Shown in pieces: positions 15,771 to 25,827 of a stretch of DNA of 64,000 bases. The stretch comes from Cupriavidus malaysiensis (GTDB taxonomy: Bacteria > Pseudomonadota > Gammaproteobacteria > Burkholderiales > Burkholderiaceae). Made by a program: the position numbers and the translations under genes. The stretch covers positions 1,054,001-1,118,000 of the forward strand of contig NZ_CP017755.1 of NCBI RefSeq assembly GCF_001854325.1, in the 5' to 3' direction. The notes below the pieces were generated by a model, which worked only from the letters and a program-made list of their open reading frames with translations, was not told the DNA's origin and did no database searches. Position 1 is the first letter of the stretch; every line of letters begins with the position of its first letter.

Positions 15771-16730
15771 TCAGTCCGCCGACGCGCCCGAGCGCCGCAC
15801 CACCGGCCCCCACTTGCGGATCTCGCTGGCGACGAAGCGGCCGGTCTCGTCGGGGCTCATGGGCATCGGCTCGGAGCCGCGCTCGACGATGAATCGCTTC
15901 AGTTCGGGACTCTGCAGGGCCTTGACGGTCTCGGCATTGAGCTGGCCGAGGATGGCCGCCGGCACGCCCTTGGGGGCCATCAGCACGGCCCAGCCCACCG
16001 CGTCGAATTCCGGCCAGCCCTGCTCGCGCACCGTCGGCACGTTCGGCAACTGCGGCACGCGCCGCGACGAGGTCACGGCCAGCGGCACGGCCTTCTGCGA
16101 CTGGATCAGCGGCAGCGCGGCCGTGACCGAATCCACCATCAGCGGGATCTGGTTGCCGAGGAAGTCAGATTGCGCCGGGCCGCTGCCCTTGTAGGGAATG
16201 TGGACCATGAAGATGCCGGCCTGCGCCTTCAGCAGCTCGGCCGAGAGGTGCTGGGTGCCGCCGATGCCGGCGCTGGCATAGCTGTACTTGCCCGGCGCCG
16301 CCTTGGCCTTGGCCACCATGTCGCGCAGCGAGGTGATGCCCGAGGCCGGCGTGGCCAGGAATACCAGCGGCACCGAGAACACGCCCGAGACCGGGGCGAA
16401 ATCGTGCTGGGGATCGTAGGCGAGCTTCTTGTACAGCGTCTGGTTGATGGCCATGGCGCTGCCCGCCATCACCAGCGTATAGCCGTCCGGCGCGGCGCGC
16501 GCCGCCAGTTCCATGCCGAGGTTGCTGCCCGCGCCGGCGCGGTTGTCGACCACCACCGACTGGCCGAGCTGCTTGCCCAGCCGCTCGGCCAGCGCGCGCG
16601 CGAAGATGTCGGTGGCCTGTCCCGGCGGGAACGGCACGATCAGCTTGATGGGGTGGTCGGGATAGGCGGCGTGCGCTTGCGCGGCTGCACTCAGCAGCAG
16701 CGCCGCGCACAGGCGGGCGGCAGGTTTCAA
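15771..16730 (-). CDS. Bug-family (TctC) periplasmic solute receptor
   Basis: About 319 aa from a TTG at 16730, with GAGGAG upstream. A longer frame to 16871 would bury the signal peptide. Residues 1-21 ([20 protein letters not shown]) form a signal peptide, followed by the Bug hallmark [38 protein letters not shown] and [12 protein letters not shown]. Bug proteins bind carboxylates in the periplasm for TctAB carriers. No tctAB is nearby, so this is one of the many orphan receptors of Burkholderiales. The VOC gene and KgtP-like permease lie upstream on the same strand. Confidence 0.9.
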   Translation of the reverse strand: MKPAARLCAALLLSAAAQAHAAYPDHPIKLIVPFPPGQATDIFARALAERLGKQLGQSVVVDNRAGAGSNLGMELAARAAPDGYTLVMAGSAMAINQTLYKKLAYDPQHDFAPVSGVFSVPLVFLATPASGITSLRDMVAKAKAAPGKYSYASAGIGGTQHLSAELLKAQAGIFMVHIPYKGSGPAQSDFLGNQIPLMVDSVTAALPLIQSQKAVPLAVTSSRRVPQLPNVPTVREQGWPEFDAVGWAVLMAPKGVPAAILGQLNAETVKALQSPELKRFIVERGSEPMPMSPDETGRFVASEIRKWGPVVRRSGASAD

Positions 16731-16898
16731 TGCGGTCTCCTCGGGGGTGGCGTCGCCGCCGGACCGGACTGCCGGCGGCGCGGTCGCTCGATCGATGCGG
16801 CGTGCCTTCGCACTCGCGGTGGCGCGTTGGTCGGGGCGGGCGACTCCGTTATTGTACTGAAACCAAGACATGACTGTGCCGGCACCGCAGGGAGCCGT

Positions 16899-17333
16899 TC
16901 AGGGCTCGCCGCTGCCGCCGCTGCCGAATGCAGGGGCATCGCGCAGGGCCGGATCGGCGTCGCTGTCGATCTCCACCAGCAGTCCGCCGGGGAGGCGCAC
17001 GAACACCTGCGTATCGCCGCGCTCGGGCACGCGGCGTACTTCCGGCGCGTAGCCCAGCGCGCGCAGCCGCGCGATCAGCGCCGCCGGCGCTTCGTCGGTG
17101 CGGAAGGCGATATGGCCGAGCGTGGCAATGCCGGCGCGCGGGTCCTCGCTCTCCACCACGTGCACGAAGGCGTCGTCGCCACGGTAGAGCCACTCGCCGG
17201 GGAAGGGGAAGGGCGGGCGCCAGCCGGGCGCGAAACCCAGCGCCTCGGAGAAGAAGCGCCGCGTCTGCGCGCTGTCGTGGCTGATCAGGTTGAGATGGTC
17301 GAACACGACCTTGGGGCTGGCTTCGGATGGCAT
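16899..17333 (-). CDS. VOC (glyoxalase/dioxygenase) superfamily protein
   Basis: 144 aa with the paired beta-alpha-beta-beta-beta modules of the VOC fold. FDHLNLISHD (His13) and LGHIAFRTDE, plus VRLPGGLLVEIDSD (Glu near 125), give the usual metal-ligand pattern. Members include glyoxalases, epimerases, ring-cleavage enzymes and fosfomycin or bleomycin resistance proteins. The length suits a small lyase/isomerase. The last dozen residues are Gly/Ser rich. The reaction cannot be deduced. Confidence 0.85.
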   Translation of the reverse strand: MPSEASPKVVFDHLNLISHDSAQTRRFFSEALGFAPGWRPPFPFPGEWLYRGDDAFVHVVESEDPRAGIATLGHIAFRTDEAPAALIARLRALGYAPEVRRVPERGDTQVFVRLPGGLLVEIDSDADPALRDAPAFGSGGSGEP

Positions 17334-17463
17334 GGCGGCTCCGGGGATGAGTGGTACACGGGCATCGTGCGCGCGCCGTGCGCGCGCATCAAGCCGCCGC
17401 GGTTTGCAGGAGTTTCAAGCGCCGTTTGACATGGCGCGCGCTGACGGCCCCGCCGGGCGCGCC

Positions 17464-18777
17464 TCAGAGCTCGTGGTGCAGGTAGGCGGCCTGGCGCGGC
17501 AGGCGCAGCGCCACCAGGAAGGCGACCACCATCATCACGGTGACGTACCAGAAGAACGCGGTCTCGTGGCCGATTGTCTTGAGCCCCAGCGCGACATACT
17601 CGGCCGAGCCGCCGAAGATGGCGTTGGCGATCGCATAGGCCAGTCCCACGCCCAGCGCGCGCACCTCGGGCGGGAACATCTCCGCCTTCACGATGCCGCT
17701 GATCGAGGTATAGAAACTGACGATGGCCAGCGCCACGCTGATCACGATGAAGGCCAGGAAGGGATTGTGCACCTGCTGCAGCCAGGTCAGGATCGGCACG
17801 GTGAAGATGGCGCCCAGCGCGCCGAACAGCAGCATGTTGGCGCGCCGGCCGATATGGTCCGACAGCGAGCCGAACAGCGGCTGCATGCACATGTAGAAGA
17901 ACAGGCAGGCGGTCATCACATAGCTGGCGGACTTGATGGTCATGCCGGCCGAGTTGACCAGGTACTTCTGCATATAGGTGGTGAAGGTGTAGAAGATCAG
18001 CGAGCCGCCGGCGGTGAAGCCGAGCACGGTGAGGAAGGCCGCCGTGTGGTTGCGCAGCAGGCTCGCCAGCGATCCCGCCTCGCGGCTCTCGCGCGTGGCC
18101 GCGGTGGTGGTCTCGTGCAGCGAGCGGCGCAGGAACAAGGCCACCACCGCCGTGGCCGCGCCGACCGCGAAGGGAATGCGCCAGCCCCAGTCCTTCAGCT
18201 CGGCCTCGTCGAGGAACTGCTGCAGGATCACCACCACCAGCACCGCCAGCAGCTGGCCGCCGATCAGCGTGACGTACTGGAAGGAGGAGAAGAAGCCGCG
18301 CCGGCCGCGCAGGGCCACCTCGCTCATATAGGTGGCGGTGGTGCCGTACTCGCCGCCGACCGAGAGGCCCTGGATCAGGCGCGCGACCAGCAGCAGCGCG
18401 GGCGCCATCACGCCGATGCTGGCGTAGGTGGGCAGGCAGGCGATCAGCAGCGAGCCGCCGCACATCATCGTCACCGAGATCACCATCGCGATCTTGCGGC
18501 CGTGGCGGTCGGCGATGCGGCCGAACATCCAGCCGCCGATCGGCCGCATCAGGAAGCCGGCGGCAAACACCCCGGCCGAGTTGAGCAACTGGACGGTGGG
18601 ATCGTCCTTGGGGAAGAAGGCGTGCGCGAAGTAGATCGCGCAGAAGGCGTAGACGTAGAAGTCGAACCACTCGACGAGATTGCCCGACGAGGCCGCCACG
18701 ATGGCGAAGACACGTTTGCGCACTTCCTCGGCGCTGTAGTGGCCGGGGGCGCTGGTCTGGCTGTCCGCGATGGTCAT
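17464..18777 (-). CDS. kgtP: MFS dicarboxylate symporter, alpha-ketoglutarate permease type
   Basis: 437 aa, 12 membrane segments, metabolite-H+ symporter subfamily: [26 protein letters not shown] at TM1, [15 protein letters not shown] after TM2-3, and [35 protein letters not shown] at TM4-5. These match KgtP and related proline/betaine carriers, and KgtP is the closest fit I recall. The start at ATG 18777 is preferred over an upstream extension of about 70 residues with no family similarity. Proximity to a Bug receptor gene suggests carboxylic-acid uptake. Confidence 0.85.
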   Translation of the reverse strand: MTIADSQTSAPGHYSAEEVRKRVFAIVAASSGNLVEWFDFYVYAFCAIYFAHAFFPKDDPTVQLLNSAGVFAAGFLMRPIGGWMFGRIADRHGRKIAMVISVTMMCGGSLLIACLPTYASIGVMAPALLLVARLIQGLSVGGEYGTTATYMSEVALRGRRGFFSSFQYVTLIGGQLLAVLVVVILQQFLDEAELKDWGWRIPFAVGAATAVVALFLRRSLHETTTAATRESREAGSLASLLRNHTAAFLTVLGFTAGGSLIFYTFTTYMQKYLVNSAGMTIKSASYVMTACLFFYMCMQPLFGSLSDHIGRRANMLLFGALGAIFTVPILTWLQQVHNPFLAFIVISVALAIVSFYTSISGIVKAEMFPPEVRALGVGLAYAIANAIFGGSAEYVALGLKTIGHETAFFWYVTVMMVVAFLVALRLPRQAAYLHHEL

Positions 18778-18980
18778 GTCGGTCGCGCTGCAATGTCTTG
18801 CCGTCGCACGCCACGGCGAGAGGCCGGTTGGCGCTGGTTCCAGTCGATTATAGGAGGCGTTCGGCGCGATGGCGCAGGCATAGCGTGCGCCGCACGGCAT
18901 AATCTGCGGGCGGTGCGCGCAACGGGTGGAACGGATGTTGCGCCGCGCCATCCGATCGACAGGGACAGGAGGAGCAAGAC

Positions 18981-19379
18981 ATGGCAATCCGCATCGTACG
19001 GCTGGGCACGCCGCGCGCGCCCGGCGAGGGCCTGCGCATCGGCACGGTCCGGCGCCCGCCGCGCGGCGTGCCCAAGACCGAGTTCGCGGCGCAGGACTGG
19101 TACGACGTATGGTTCCCGAACCTGGCGCCCAGCGCGGAGCTGATGAAGCAGGCGCTGGAAGCCCAGCGCAACCACGACGAGAAGGGCTGGGCCGGCTTCG
19201 TCAGGCAGTTCCGCGCCGAGATGGCGCAGCCGGGACCCACGCACGACCTCGATCTGCTGGCCGCGCTGTCGCATCGCAGCGATGTCGCCATCGGCTGCTA
19301 TTGCGAGGACGAGGCCCATTGCCACCGCTCGGTGCTGCGTGTGCTGCTGGCCGGGCGCGGGGCGGCGCTGGTGGACTGA
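18981..19379 (+). CDS. DUF488 family protein
   Basis: 132 aa. The DUF488 pattern is clear: [28 protein letters not shown] at the start, [16 protein letters not shown] in the middle, and a Cys/His motif [18 protein letters not shown] near the C-terminus. The function is not established. The conserved Cys-His residues suggest nucleic acid or metal binding. It is transcribed away from the KgtP gene, with AGGAGGAGC before the ATG. Confidence 0.85.
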   Translation: MAIRIVRLGTPRAPGEGLRIGTVRRPPRGVPKTEFAAQDWYDVWFPNLAPSAELMKQALEAQRNHDEKGWAGFVRQFRAEMAQPGPTHDLDLLAALSHRSDVAIGCYCEDEAHCHRSVLRVLLAGRGAALVD

Positions 19380-19445
19380 GCCGGCGCGGGCGGTGCCGTC
19401 CCTCGCCGCGCGCAGCGGGGCCGGCGTCGCTTGGCTTCGGCGGCT

Positions 19446-20282
19446 TCAGCCGCGCTCGGGCAGGCCGCCGAAGTACAGGTCGGTGCGGCGGTGATCCCAG
19501 GCCGGCAGCGCGCCGCGCAGGCGCGCCACGCGGGCAGGGTCCAGTTCGGCCGTGATGTGGCCGGTGGTGTCGGGCATGCAGGCCAGCACCGTGCCCCAGG
19601 GGTCGATGATCATGCTGCGGCCCAGGCAGGGCAGGCCCGGCCCCGGTCCGCCGATCTGCGCGGCGGCGATCACATAGCACTGGTTCTCGATGGCACGGGC
19701 GCGCAGCAGCGTCTCCCAGTGGTCGCGGCCGGTGTGCACGTTGAAGGCGGCCGGCACCAGCAGCACATCGGCGCCGCGCGCGCGCAGCGTGCGGTAGAGC
19801 TCGCCGAAGCGCAGGTCGTAGCAGATGCTGAGGCCCAGCGTCAGGCCTTCCGCGGCCACCGTCTGCAGGCTGTCGCCCGGCGCGAAGTCGGCCGATTCGC
19901 GGTAGGGCAGGCCGTCGACCACGGCATCGTAGAGATGGACCTTGCGGTAGCGCGCGGCCAGGCTGCCGTCCGGCGCGAAGGTCAGGCTGCTGTTGCCGAG
20001 ACGTGCTTCGCCCGGCAGGCGTTCATGCATCGAGCCGAGGTGGATCCAGCAGCCGGTGCGCCGCGCCAGTGCCGCGATGTGCTCGGAGACCGGGCCCGGC
20101 ACCGTGCTGGCCGCGGCCTGCAGGGCGGCGGAATCGCCACGCACGTCGCTGTATTCGGGGGTCACGATCAACCTGGCGCCATCGGCGGCGGCGGCCAGGA
20201 TCCCCTGTTCCAGCGCGGCCAGGTTGGCTTGGCGATCCTGCCGGCTGTCGAGCTGGAGCGCGGCTACCTTGATACCCATCAT
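19446..20282 (-). CDS. Carbon-nitrogen hydrolase (nitrilase superfamily amidase)
   Basis: 278 aa with the Glu-Lys-Cys triad E43 (TPEYSD), K114 (RYRKVHLYD) and C154 ([13 protein letters not shown]). The CYDLRF-type motif places it near Nit1/Nit2 amidases, which hydrolyse deaminated glutathione or omega-amides. It begins at ATG 20282, overlapping the upstream serine-hydrolase stop as ATGA, so the two are translationally coupled. As last gene of the D-amino-acid operon it may hydrolyse an amide arising from deaminated substrates. The substrate is unproved. Confidence 0.88.
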   Translation of the reverse strand: MMGIKVAALQLDSRQDRQANLAALEQGILAAAADGARLIVTPEYSDVRGDSAALQAAASTVPGPVSEHIAALARRTGCWIHLGSMHERLPGEARLGNSSLTFAPDGSLAARYRKVHLYDAVVDGLPYRESADFAPGDSLQTVAAEGLTLGLSICYDLRFGELYRTLRARGADVLLVPAAFNVHTGRDHWETLLRARAIENQCYVIAAAQIGGPGPGLPCLGRSMIIDPWGTVLACMPDTTGHITAELDPARVARLRGALPAWDHRRTDLYFGGLPERG

Positions 20283-21277
20283 CTTCCCCCCTGGCCTGCG
20301 TTGTCTGCGTTGCCCGTGTCGCAGGGATCGCAGGGATCGCCCTCCGGCTCTGCCTCCAGCGCCAGCGCGACCGCGCGCGCCACGCCGGCGAGCAGGGCGG
20401 CGCCGTCGCCGCCCTGCAGTTCGCGGGCGGTGCGCGGGTCGGTGAAGCCGTCGGCCAGCACCGCCAGCACGACGCTCTGGTCGCCCACCGTCAGGATGCC
20501 GGCATCGTGGCGCAGGCCGGGCAGTTGCCCGGTCTTGTTGGCCAGCCGCGCCGCCGCCGGCAGCGCGGCGCCGAAGTGGGCGCGCTCGCGCTGGTCGGCC
20601 AGCAGCGCGAGCCCGAAGGCACGCAGCGGCGCCGGCAGCGTGTCGCCGCGCAGCAGCCAGCCCAGCGCCGCGGCCGTGTCGCCGGCGCTGGTGAAGTTGT
20701 CGCGGCCGGCCGCGCGCGCGGCGGCATCCATCATGCGGCGCTGCAGCCGCGTCTGCGCCAGTCCGGCCCGTTCGCACCAGCCGTTCACGGCGTCGAAGCC
20801 GAGCAGGGCGATCAACGCATTGGTGGCGACGTTGTCGCTCAGCACGATCATCAGCCGTGCCAGCTCGGCCAGCGTCAGCTGCCGCACGCTCGGCAGCTGC
20901 GCCAGGATGCCGGTGCCGCCGACCCGCTCGATGCCCGCCAGGGACATCTCCTGCGCCAGGCGCAGGCGGTCCTGGCCGACCTGTTCGAGCATGGCCAGCA
21001 GGATGGGCACCTTGACCAGGCTGGCCGAGGGCATGGCGCAGGACGCCGCGCGCTCCAGCACGATCGAACCGTCGCGCAGGCGCAGGCTCAGCGCCACGCG
21101 CGCCGGCGTGGCGGCCAGCAGCGGGGCCAGGCCGGCCTCCACGCGCGCGCGCAGCATGGCGCGCCCGGGCAGGCGCGCGCCGAGCGGGAAAGCGTCGCCG
21201 TCCACGTTGTCCACGTCGTTCACGTCGTTCACGTCATTCACACCCTTCACCTCGTTCGCATCGATGGCATCGATCAT
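20279..21277 (-). CDS. Cytosolic class-A beta-lactamase-fold serine hydrolase
   Basis: 332 aa. The three penicilloyl-serine motifs are present: S86-LV-K89, S147-D-N149 and K248-T-G250. The omega-loop stretch after them ([22 protein letters not shown]) has no obvious equivalent of the class-A general base Glu166. There is no signal peptide, only a repetitive acidic N-terminus ([15 protein letters not shown]). True beta-lactamases are exported, so this is more likely a D-peptidase, esterase or amidase. Its operon (D-aminoacylase, DadA) supports action on D-amino-acid derivatives. The ribosome site GGAGGAG precedes the ATG. Both ends carry 9-bp repeats. Confidence 0.82.
   Translation of the reverse strand: MIDAIDANEVKGVNDVNDVNDVDNVDGDAFPLGARLPGRAMLRARVEAGLAPLLAATPARVALSLRLRDGSIVLERAASCAMPSASLVKVPILLAMLEQVGQDRLRLAQEMSLAGIERVGGTGILAQLPSVRQLTLAELARLMIVLSDNVATNALIALLGFDAVNGWCERAGLAQTRLQRRMMDAAARAAGRDNFTSAGDTAAALGWLLRGDTLPAPLRAFGLALLADQRERAHFGAALPAAARLANKTGQLPGLRHDAGILTVGDQSVVLAVLADGFTDPRTARELQGGDGAALLAGVARAVALALEAEPEGDPCDPCDTGNADNAGQGGR
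20296..20340 (-). repeat. 9-bp degenerate tandem repeat, C-terminus of serine hydrolase
   Basis: Five consecutive 9-bp units (CTGCGTTGT, CTGCGTTGC, CCGTGTCGC, AGGGATCGC twice). They encode the periodic tail [16 protein letters not shown]. Confidence 0.8.
21201..21254 (-). repeat. 9-bp tandem repeat, N-terminus of serine hydrolase
   Basis: Six 9-bp units of the type TTCACGTCG encode the Asn-Asp-Val triplets of the N-terminus. The array keeps the frame because the unit is a multiple of three. Confidence 0.9.
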
Positions 21278-21291
21278 CGCCGCTCCTCCGT

Positions 21292-22737
21292 TCAGACCAG
21301 CAGGAAGAACAGCCCGGAGAACATGGCCAGGTTGACCACGATCACCGCCCAGCCGTTGTAGAGCATGTACTTGAGCTGGGTCGAGCGCGCCAGGCCCATC
21401 TGGCCGAACATGTCCGAGGTGGGGAAGGGGCCGAACCAGTCGATCTGCGAGCTGCCCAGGATCACCGCCGTGGTGGCCGCGGGGCCGACGCCGGCCGCCG
21501 CCAGCAGCGGGCCGAAGATCTTGGCGGTGAAAGTCATCTGCGCCACCGCCGCGCCGGGGATGTGGCCGATCACGTTGAACCACAGGATGATCACGCACAG
21601 CATGGCGCCGCCGATGCCGGCCAGGTGCGGGCTGGCGAGGTCGAGCAGCGCATGGTAGGCGTTGAGCTTGTCGACCAGCACCAGCACCGGGTTGAACAGC
21701 CAGAACAGGAAGAAGATCCAGATCAGCTTGCCGGCGCCGGCATACATGGCCTGCAGGATGGCGCGCGGGCCCATGCCGCCGGCCAGGCCGGTGGTGGCGG
21801 CCAGGGAGACCATGACGATGATGGCGAAGGCGAAGCCGGCCTTGGCGACCACGCCGGCGGCGGCCAGGCCGACGATGGTCAGGCAGAAGGCCCAGGCGGC
21901 GCGCACGGCCTGGCGCGGCGGCTCGGCGGACAGGTCGAAGGCGGCGCGGCTGCCGTCGGCGGCTTCCTCGTACTGGTGCTGCGCCTCGGTCATCTTCTGG
22001 ATGCGGCCGGACATGAACCAGCCGCTGGCCAGCGTGGCGGCGGCCATCGGCAGGCCGGCCACCATCAGGTACTCGGGGTAGCTCAGGCCGGTCAGGCCCA
22101 GTACCGTGACCACGTTGGGCGTGAACGGTCCCAGCACCAGGCCGGCCGAGCCCGCGGTCTGGAACAGCGCGGCGACCGCCGGCGGCGACAGGCGCACCGC
22201 GGCCGCGATCGGGATCACCACCGCGGCGATGATGGCGTTGCCGCCCGCCAGCGTGCCCAGCGCGCCGCAGATCAGCGTCGACGTCACCATGATGCCCAGG
22301 CGCACGCGCACCTGGTTGGACAGGCCGATGCGGCGCACGATGGCGCGCACCAGCTGCTCGGCGGCGCCGGTGCGCGCGGCCACCTCGCCCACGCCGGCCC
22401 CCAGCACGATGATCAGGCCCACCACCGCGATGAAGGAGCCCAGCGAATCCGCCAGCAGCTTGCCCATCGCCACCGGCGTGGTGCCGGTCATGATCGCGCC
22501 CAGCACGATGGCGGCAATGGTGGACAGCACGATGTCCACCCCCAGCAGCGCGATGATGGCGAAGACGAGCACGGGGGCCAGTCCCCACAGGCTGGTCTCG
22601 CCGGGCATGGCGAAGTGGGCGTAGAGGGCGATGGCCAGCCCGGCGAGGAACACGGCGATGGCCGCGTTGCGCTTGCCTGGCTGGAGTCCGGGGGAAGCCG
22701 CGCTGGCGGGCGCGGCCGGGCTTGCTGCGGATGTCAT
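21292..22737 (-). CDS. Na+/H+ antiporter-like organic-anion permease
   Basis: 481 aa with about 11-12 membrane segments after a 25-residue Ala/Pro tail. Features include [29 protein letters not shown], a [28 protein letters not shown] re-entrant-like block and [14 protein letters not shown]. This fits ion-transporter families annotated as Na+/H+ antiporter family or GntP-like, many of which import organic acids. AGGAG precedes the ATG. It follows the Bug receptor gene by 66 bp and is likely the operon's importer. Confidence 0.78.
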   Translation of the reverse strand: MTSAASPAAPASAASPGLQPGKRNAAIAVFLAGLAIALYAHFAMPGETSLWGLAPVLVFAIIALLGVDIVLSTIAAIVLGAIMTGTTPVAMGKLLADSLGSFIAVVGLIIVLGAGVGEVAARTGAAEQLVRAIVRRIGLSNQVRVRLGIMVTSTLICGALGTLAGGNAIIAAVVIPIAAAVRLSPPAVAALFQTAGSAGLVLGPFTPNVVTVLGLTGLSYPEYLMVAGLPMAAATLASGWFMSGRIQKMTEAQHQYEEAADGSRAAFDLSAEPPRQAVRAAWAFCLTIVGLAAAGVVAKAGFAFAIIVMVSLAATTGLAGGMGPRAILQAMYAGAGKLIWIFFLFWLFNPVLVLVDKLNAYHALLDLASPHLAGIGGAMLCVIILWFNVIGHIPGAAVAQMTFTAKIFGPLLAAAGVGPAATTAVILGSSQIDWFGPFPTSDMFGQMGLARSTQLKYMLYNGWAVIVVNLAMFSGLFFLLV

Positions 22738-22803
22738 TGGGGGCTCCTGCTTGCTGTGGTGTTGCCTGGGGGGGGGGCGGATAGGACTGCGGCGGCCCGC
22801 GTC

Positions 22804-23778
22804 TTATTGCGGCGCGATGCCGGCCTTGCGGATCACGCTGCCCCAGCGCTCGTATTCCTGGCGGATCTGGCGCGCGAAGGCGTCCGGCCCGGAGGCGACC
22901 GGGAAGGCGCCGGCATCGACCAGGCGCTGGCGCGTGGCAGGATCGTCGAGCGCGGCCTGGAAGGCGTCCGCCAGCCGCGCGCGCACCTCGGCCGGCAGCC
23001 TGGCCGGGGCCACCACGCCGTACCAGGCGCTGACGTCGTAGTCCTTGAAGCCCTGCTCGGCGAAGGTCGGCACCTCGGGCAGCTTGTCGTTGCGCTGGGT
23101 GCCGGTGATGGCCAGCGCGCGCAGCTTGCCGGCCTTGATGAAGGGCAGCGAGGAGGGGAAGTTGTCGAAGATCACCTTGACGTTGCCGCCGATGGCGTCG
23201 TTCAGCGCCGGCGCCGAGCCCTTGTAGGGGACGCTGATCATGCTGGCTTCGCTGAGCTGCAGGAACCAGGCCATGCCCAGGTCGTTGATGCCGCCCGCGC
23301 CGGCGTTGGCGTAGCTTTCCTTGCCGGGGTGCGCTTTCACGTAGGCGACGAACTCATTCAGGTTGTGCGCCGGAAAGCCCGGATGCACGCTGAGGATGTT
23401 GGGGCTGCTGACCAGGTTGCGCACCGGCGTGAAGTCCTTGACCGAGTCATAGGGCGGCCGCGCCAGCAGGTGCGGCGCGGTGCCATGGGTGCTGACCGTG
23501 GCCAGTCCCAGCATGTAGCCGTCGGGCCTGGCCCGTGCCACTGCGGTCATGCCGATGGTGCCGGCCGCGCCGACGCGGTTGTCGACCACGATCTGCTGGC
23601 CGAGGATCTCCGACGCCTTGCTGGCGACGATGCGGCCGATCACGTCGGTGGGGCCGCCGGCGGAGAAGGGGATCACCAGCGTGATGGGCCGCTCGGGATA
23701 GGCGGCGTGGGCCAGGGCGGCGGCGCCCAGCGCCAGGGCGCCCAGCGCGGGTGTCAGCAGGAAGTGTCGGCGTTTCAA
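22804..23778 (-). CDS. Bug-family (TctC) receptor in the D-amino-acid operon
   Basis: 324 aa: signal peptide with an [10 protein letters not shown] start and cleavage near AHA-AYPERP, then [45 protein letters not shown] and [12 protein letters not shown], the Bug ligand loops. Bug receptors bind carboxylated ligands including amino acids. Here the only membrane partner is the Na+/H+ antiporter-like permease just downstream, not TctAB. It may use a distant tctAB or serve as a sensor. Its ligand could be an N-acyl-D-amino acid, judged from neighbours. Confidence 0.9.
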   Translation of the reverse strand: MKRRHFLLTPALGALALGAAALAHAAYPERPITLVIPFSAGGPTDVIGRIVASKASEILGQQIVVDNRVGAAGTIGMTAVARARPDGYMLGLATVSTHGTAPHLLARPPYDSVKDFTPVRNLVSSPNILSVHPGFPAHNLNEFVAYVKAHPGKESYANAGAGGINDLGMAWFLQLSEASMISVPYKGSAPALNDAIGGNVKVIFDNFPSSLPFIKAGKLRALAITGTQRNDKLPEVPTFAEQGFKDYDVSAWYGVVAPARLPAEVRARLADAFQAALDDPATRQRLVDAGAFPVASGPDAFARQIRQEYERWGSVIRKAGIAPQ

Positions 23779-23830
23779 GGCAGTCTCCTCTCGTATCTCG
23801 AATCTCTAATTTCGTGTTTCGTATCGCGCG

Positions 23831-23852
23831 GGGGGCGTGCAGGGGGCGTGCA
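23831..23852 (-). repeat. 11-bp direct tandem duplication
   Basis: GGGGGCGTGCA occurs twice head to tail in the gap between the D-aminoacylase and Bug receptor genes. Confidence 0.8.
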
Positions 23853-23883
23853 GGGTGTCCCGGCGGCCCGCCGTGCGCACTGT

Positions 23884-25317
23884 TCAGTGGTGCAGGAATT
23901 GCCCAGCGGCGGCGCCGCTCGCGCCCTCGGGCCCCCACACCTGCAGGCCGTTGACGTAGACGGCGTCGATGCCGGCCGAGGGCTCGCAGGGCTGGTCGTA
24001 GTCGGCCCGGTCGATCACGCGCCCGGGATCGAACAGCACCAGGTCGGCGGCATAGCCGGCCTGCAGCACGCCGCGTCCGGGCAGGCCGAACACCGCCGCC
24101 GGCAGCGAGGTCATGCGGCGCACCGCGTCCTCCAGCGTCAGCAGGCCCAGCTCGCGCGCGTAGTGGCCGAGCACGCGCGGGAAGCTGCCCCACAGGCGCG
24201 GATGCGGGTAGGGGCCGGGAATGCCGTCCGAACCGATCATGGTGCGCGGGTGCGACAGCACGCGGCGCAGGTCGGCCTCGTCCATCTGGAAGTAGATCGC
24301 GGTGGCCGGGCCGAGCCGGGCGGCGGCGTCCTCCAGCGACACCCCCCAGTCGGCGGCGATCGCCGACAGGTCGCGCCGCGCCTGTTCCGGATGGGGCTGC
24401 GAACTGGTCACGATGATGCGCTCGGCCTCGCCGACGAACTCGGGCAGCAGCACCGTCGAGCTGGCGGTGTACGGGTAGACGTCGAGCGCCACGTCCTGCG
24501 TGGCCAGCGCCTTGTCGATCAGCCCCAGCGTGACCGTGGTCTTGCCGAAGTTGCGGCGGCCGATGCATTTGTGGTGCGAGATCACCACCGGGATGGCCGC
24601 CTCGCGGCCGATCTCCAGCGTCTCGCCCACGGCCTCGACGACCTGGTCGCGCTCGCTGCGCATATGGGTGGTGTAGAGCGCGCCCGGGTGGCGCGCCGTC
24701 ACGCGCGCCAGCGCCACCACCTCGGCGGTGGGCGCGGCGCGGCTGGCCGGGTAGCTGAGCCCGGTGCTGAGCCCCAGGCCGCCATCGCGCAGGGCCTGGT
24801 CCAGCGCCGCCGCCATGGCCTCGATCTCGGCGCCGGTGGCCGCGCGCGCGGTGTCGTCCATGGCGCCGGCGCGCAGGGTGCTGTGGCCGACCAGCAGTCC
24901 CACGTTGACGCTGGGTGGCGCCGCTTCCAGCGCGCGCCGGTAGTCGGCCACGGTGGGGAAGCGGTAGTCGGCGGCTTCGCCCAGCAGCATCAGCGGCGGC
25001 GGCAGGCCGTGGCGCGGCACCAGCGGCGCGATGCTGATGCCGCAGTTGCCGGCGATCACGCTGGTGACGCCCTGGCTGGTCTTGGCCGCCATGGCCGGAT
25101 CGGCCAGCAGCGCGCTGTCGTCGTGCGTGTGCACGTCGATGAAGCCCGGCGCCAGCGCGCGGCCGCCGGCGTCGATGGTGCGCGCGGCCTGCCAGCCGGC
25201 GCAGTCGCCGACGGCGGCGATGCGCCCCGCGCTGACGGCGAGCGCGCCGTCGCGGCGCGCGGCGCCGGTGCCGTCGATCAGGGTGGCATGGGTGAACAGC
25301 AGGTCGCAGGTTGGCAT
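23884..25317 (-). CDS. N-acyl-D-amino-acid deacylase (D-aminoacylase)
   Basis: 477 aa of the amidohydrolase superfamily. Zinc-site residues are visible: H63 and H65 in GFIDVHTHDD, C92 in AGNCGIS, His in VVISHHKCIG, and Asp in MIGSDGIPG. The Cys ligand is a hallmark of D-aminoacylase versus other amidohydrolases. GLSYPASRAAPTAEVVALARV and TTHMRSE are also family-typical. It releases free D-amino acids and a carboxylate from N-acyl-D-amino acids in the cytoplasm. DadA and RidA are encoded upstream in the same operon and would take the product onward. Confidence 0.92.
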   Translation of the reverse strand: MPTCDLLFTHATLIDGTGAARRDGALAVSAGRIAAVGDCAGWQAARTIDAGGRALAPGFIDVHTHDDSALLADPAMAAKTSQGVTSVIAGNCGISIAPLVPRHGLPPPLMLLGEAADYRFPTVADYRRALEAAPPSVNVGLLVGHSTLRAGAMDDTARAATGAEIEAMAAALDQALRDGGLGLSTGLSYPASRAAPTAEVVALARVTARHPGALYTTHMRSERDQVVEAVGETLEIGREAAIPVVISHHKCIGRRNFGKTTVTLGLIDKALATQDVALDVYPYTASSTVLLPEFVGEAERIIVTSSQPHPEQARRDLSAIAADWGVSLEDAAARLGPATAIYFQMDEADLRRVLSHPRTMIGSDGIPGPYPHPRLWGSFPRVLGHYARELGLLTLEDAVRRMTSLPAAVFGLPGRGVLQAGYAADLVLFDPGRVIDRADYDQPCEPSAGIDAVYVNGLQVWGPEGASGAAAGQFLHH

Positions 25318-25379
25318 GGGGGAGGCTCTCCGGGAGGGGGCGGCGTGGGGGCCGGCGGTGGTGCGTGGGCGCTGGTCCT

Positions 25380-25754
25380 TCAGCCTGGCGCGGCGTAGGC
25401 CAGGATCTCGACCAGCATCTCCGGGCGGCCGAAGCCCGCGGTGACGATGGCGGCCCGGTTGGGGTAGGGGGCCGGGATCATTTCCGCATAGACGCGGTTG
25501 AAGACGGCGAGGTCGGCCCGGTCGGTGACGTAGACGACGACCTGGGTGAGGTCGGCAAGGGTACCACCGGCCGCTTCCAGGGTCTGCTGCAGGTTGCGCA
25601 GCGTCTGGCGCGCCTGCGCCTCGATGCCGCCGGCCACCACGGCGCCGTCGGCGCCGAGCGGGATCTGCGTGGTGAACAGGATGCCGTTGCCCAGCACGGC
25701 CCATTCCACGGGGGCGGGCGAGCGGGGCAAGGCGGTGTCGATGATCTGTTTCAT
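25380..25754 (-). CDS. RidA/YjgF family imine deaminase
   Basis: 124 aa with the RidA fold markers LGNGILFTTQIPLGADGAVVAGGIEAQARQTLRNL, the substrate arginine in PYPNRAAIV, and the glutamate in MLVEILAYA. RidA proteins hydrolyse reactive 2-imino acids to 2-oxo acids. DadA, encoded directly upstream, produces exactly such imines, so this copy probably speeds release of the keto acid. It starts at ATG 25754, 73 bp after dadA. Confidence 0.93.
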   Translation of the reverse strand: MKQIIDTALPRSPAPVEWAVLGNGILFTTQIPLGADGAVVAGGIEAQARQTLRNLQQTLEAAGGTLADLTQVVVYVTDRADLAVFNRVYAEMIPAPYPNRAAIVTAGFGRPEMLVEILAYAAPG

Positions 25755-25827
25755 GATGGGTTTGCTGGCGGGTTTCTGGTGTGCTTGCCCGGGGCTGGTA
25801 TGGGACCGCGATGAGGGGCGGAGCGCG

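Noticed and set aside
22768..22777. Run of ten G in the gap between the permease and the Bug receptor
   Set aside because: It could suggest phase variation, but it lies inside an operon gap away from any start or promoter, and such runs are not surprising at this GC content.
21562..25398. Very long open frame on the plus strand (over 1200 codons)
   Set aside because: It is antisense to the permease, Bug receptor and D-aminoacylase genes and has the His/Arg/Gly/Ala-rich composition expected of a GC-rich shadow frame. No start signal or domain.
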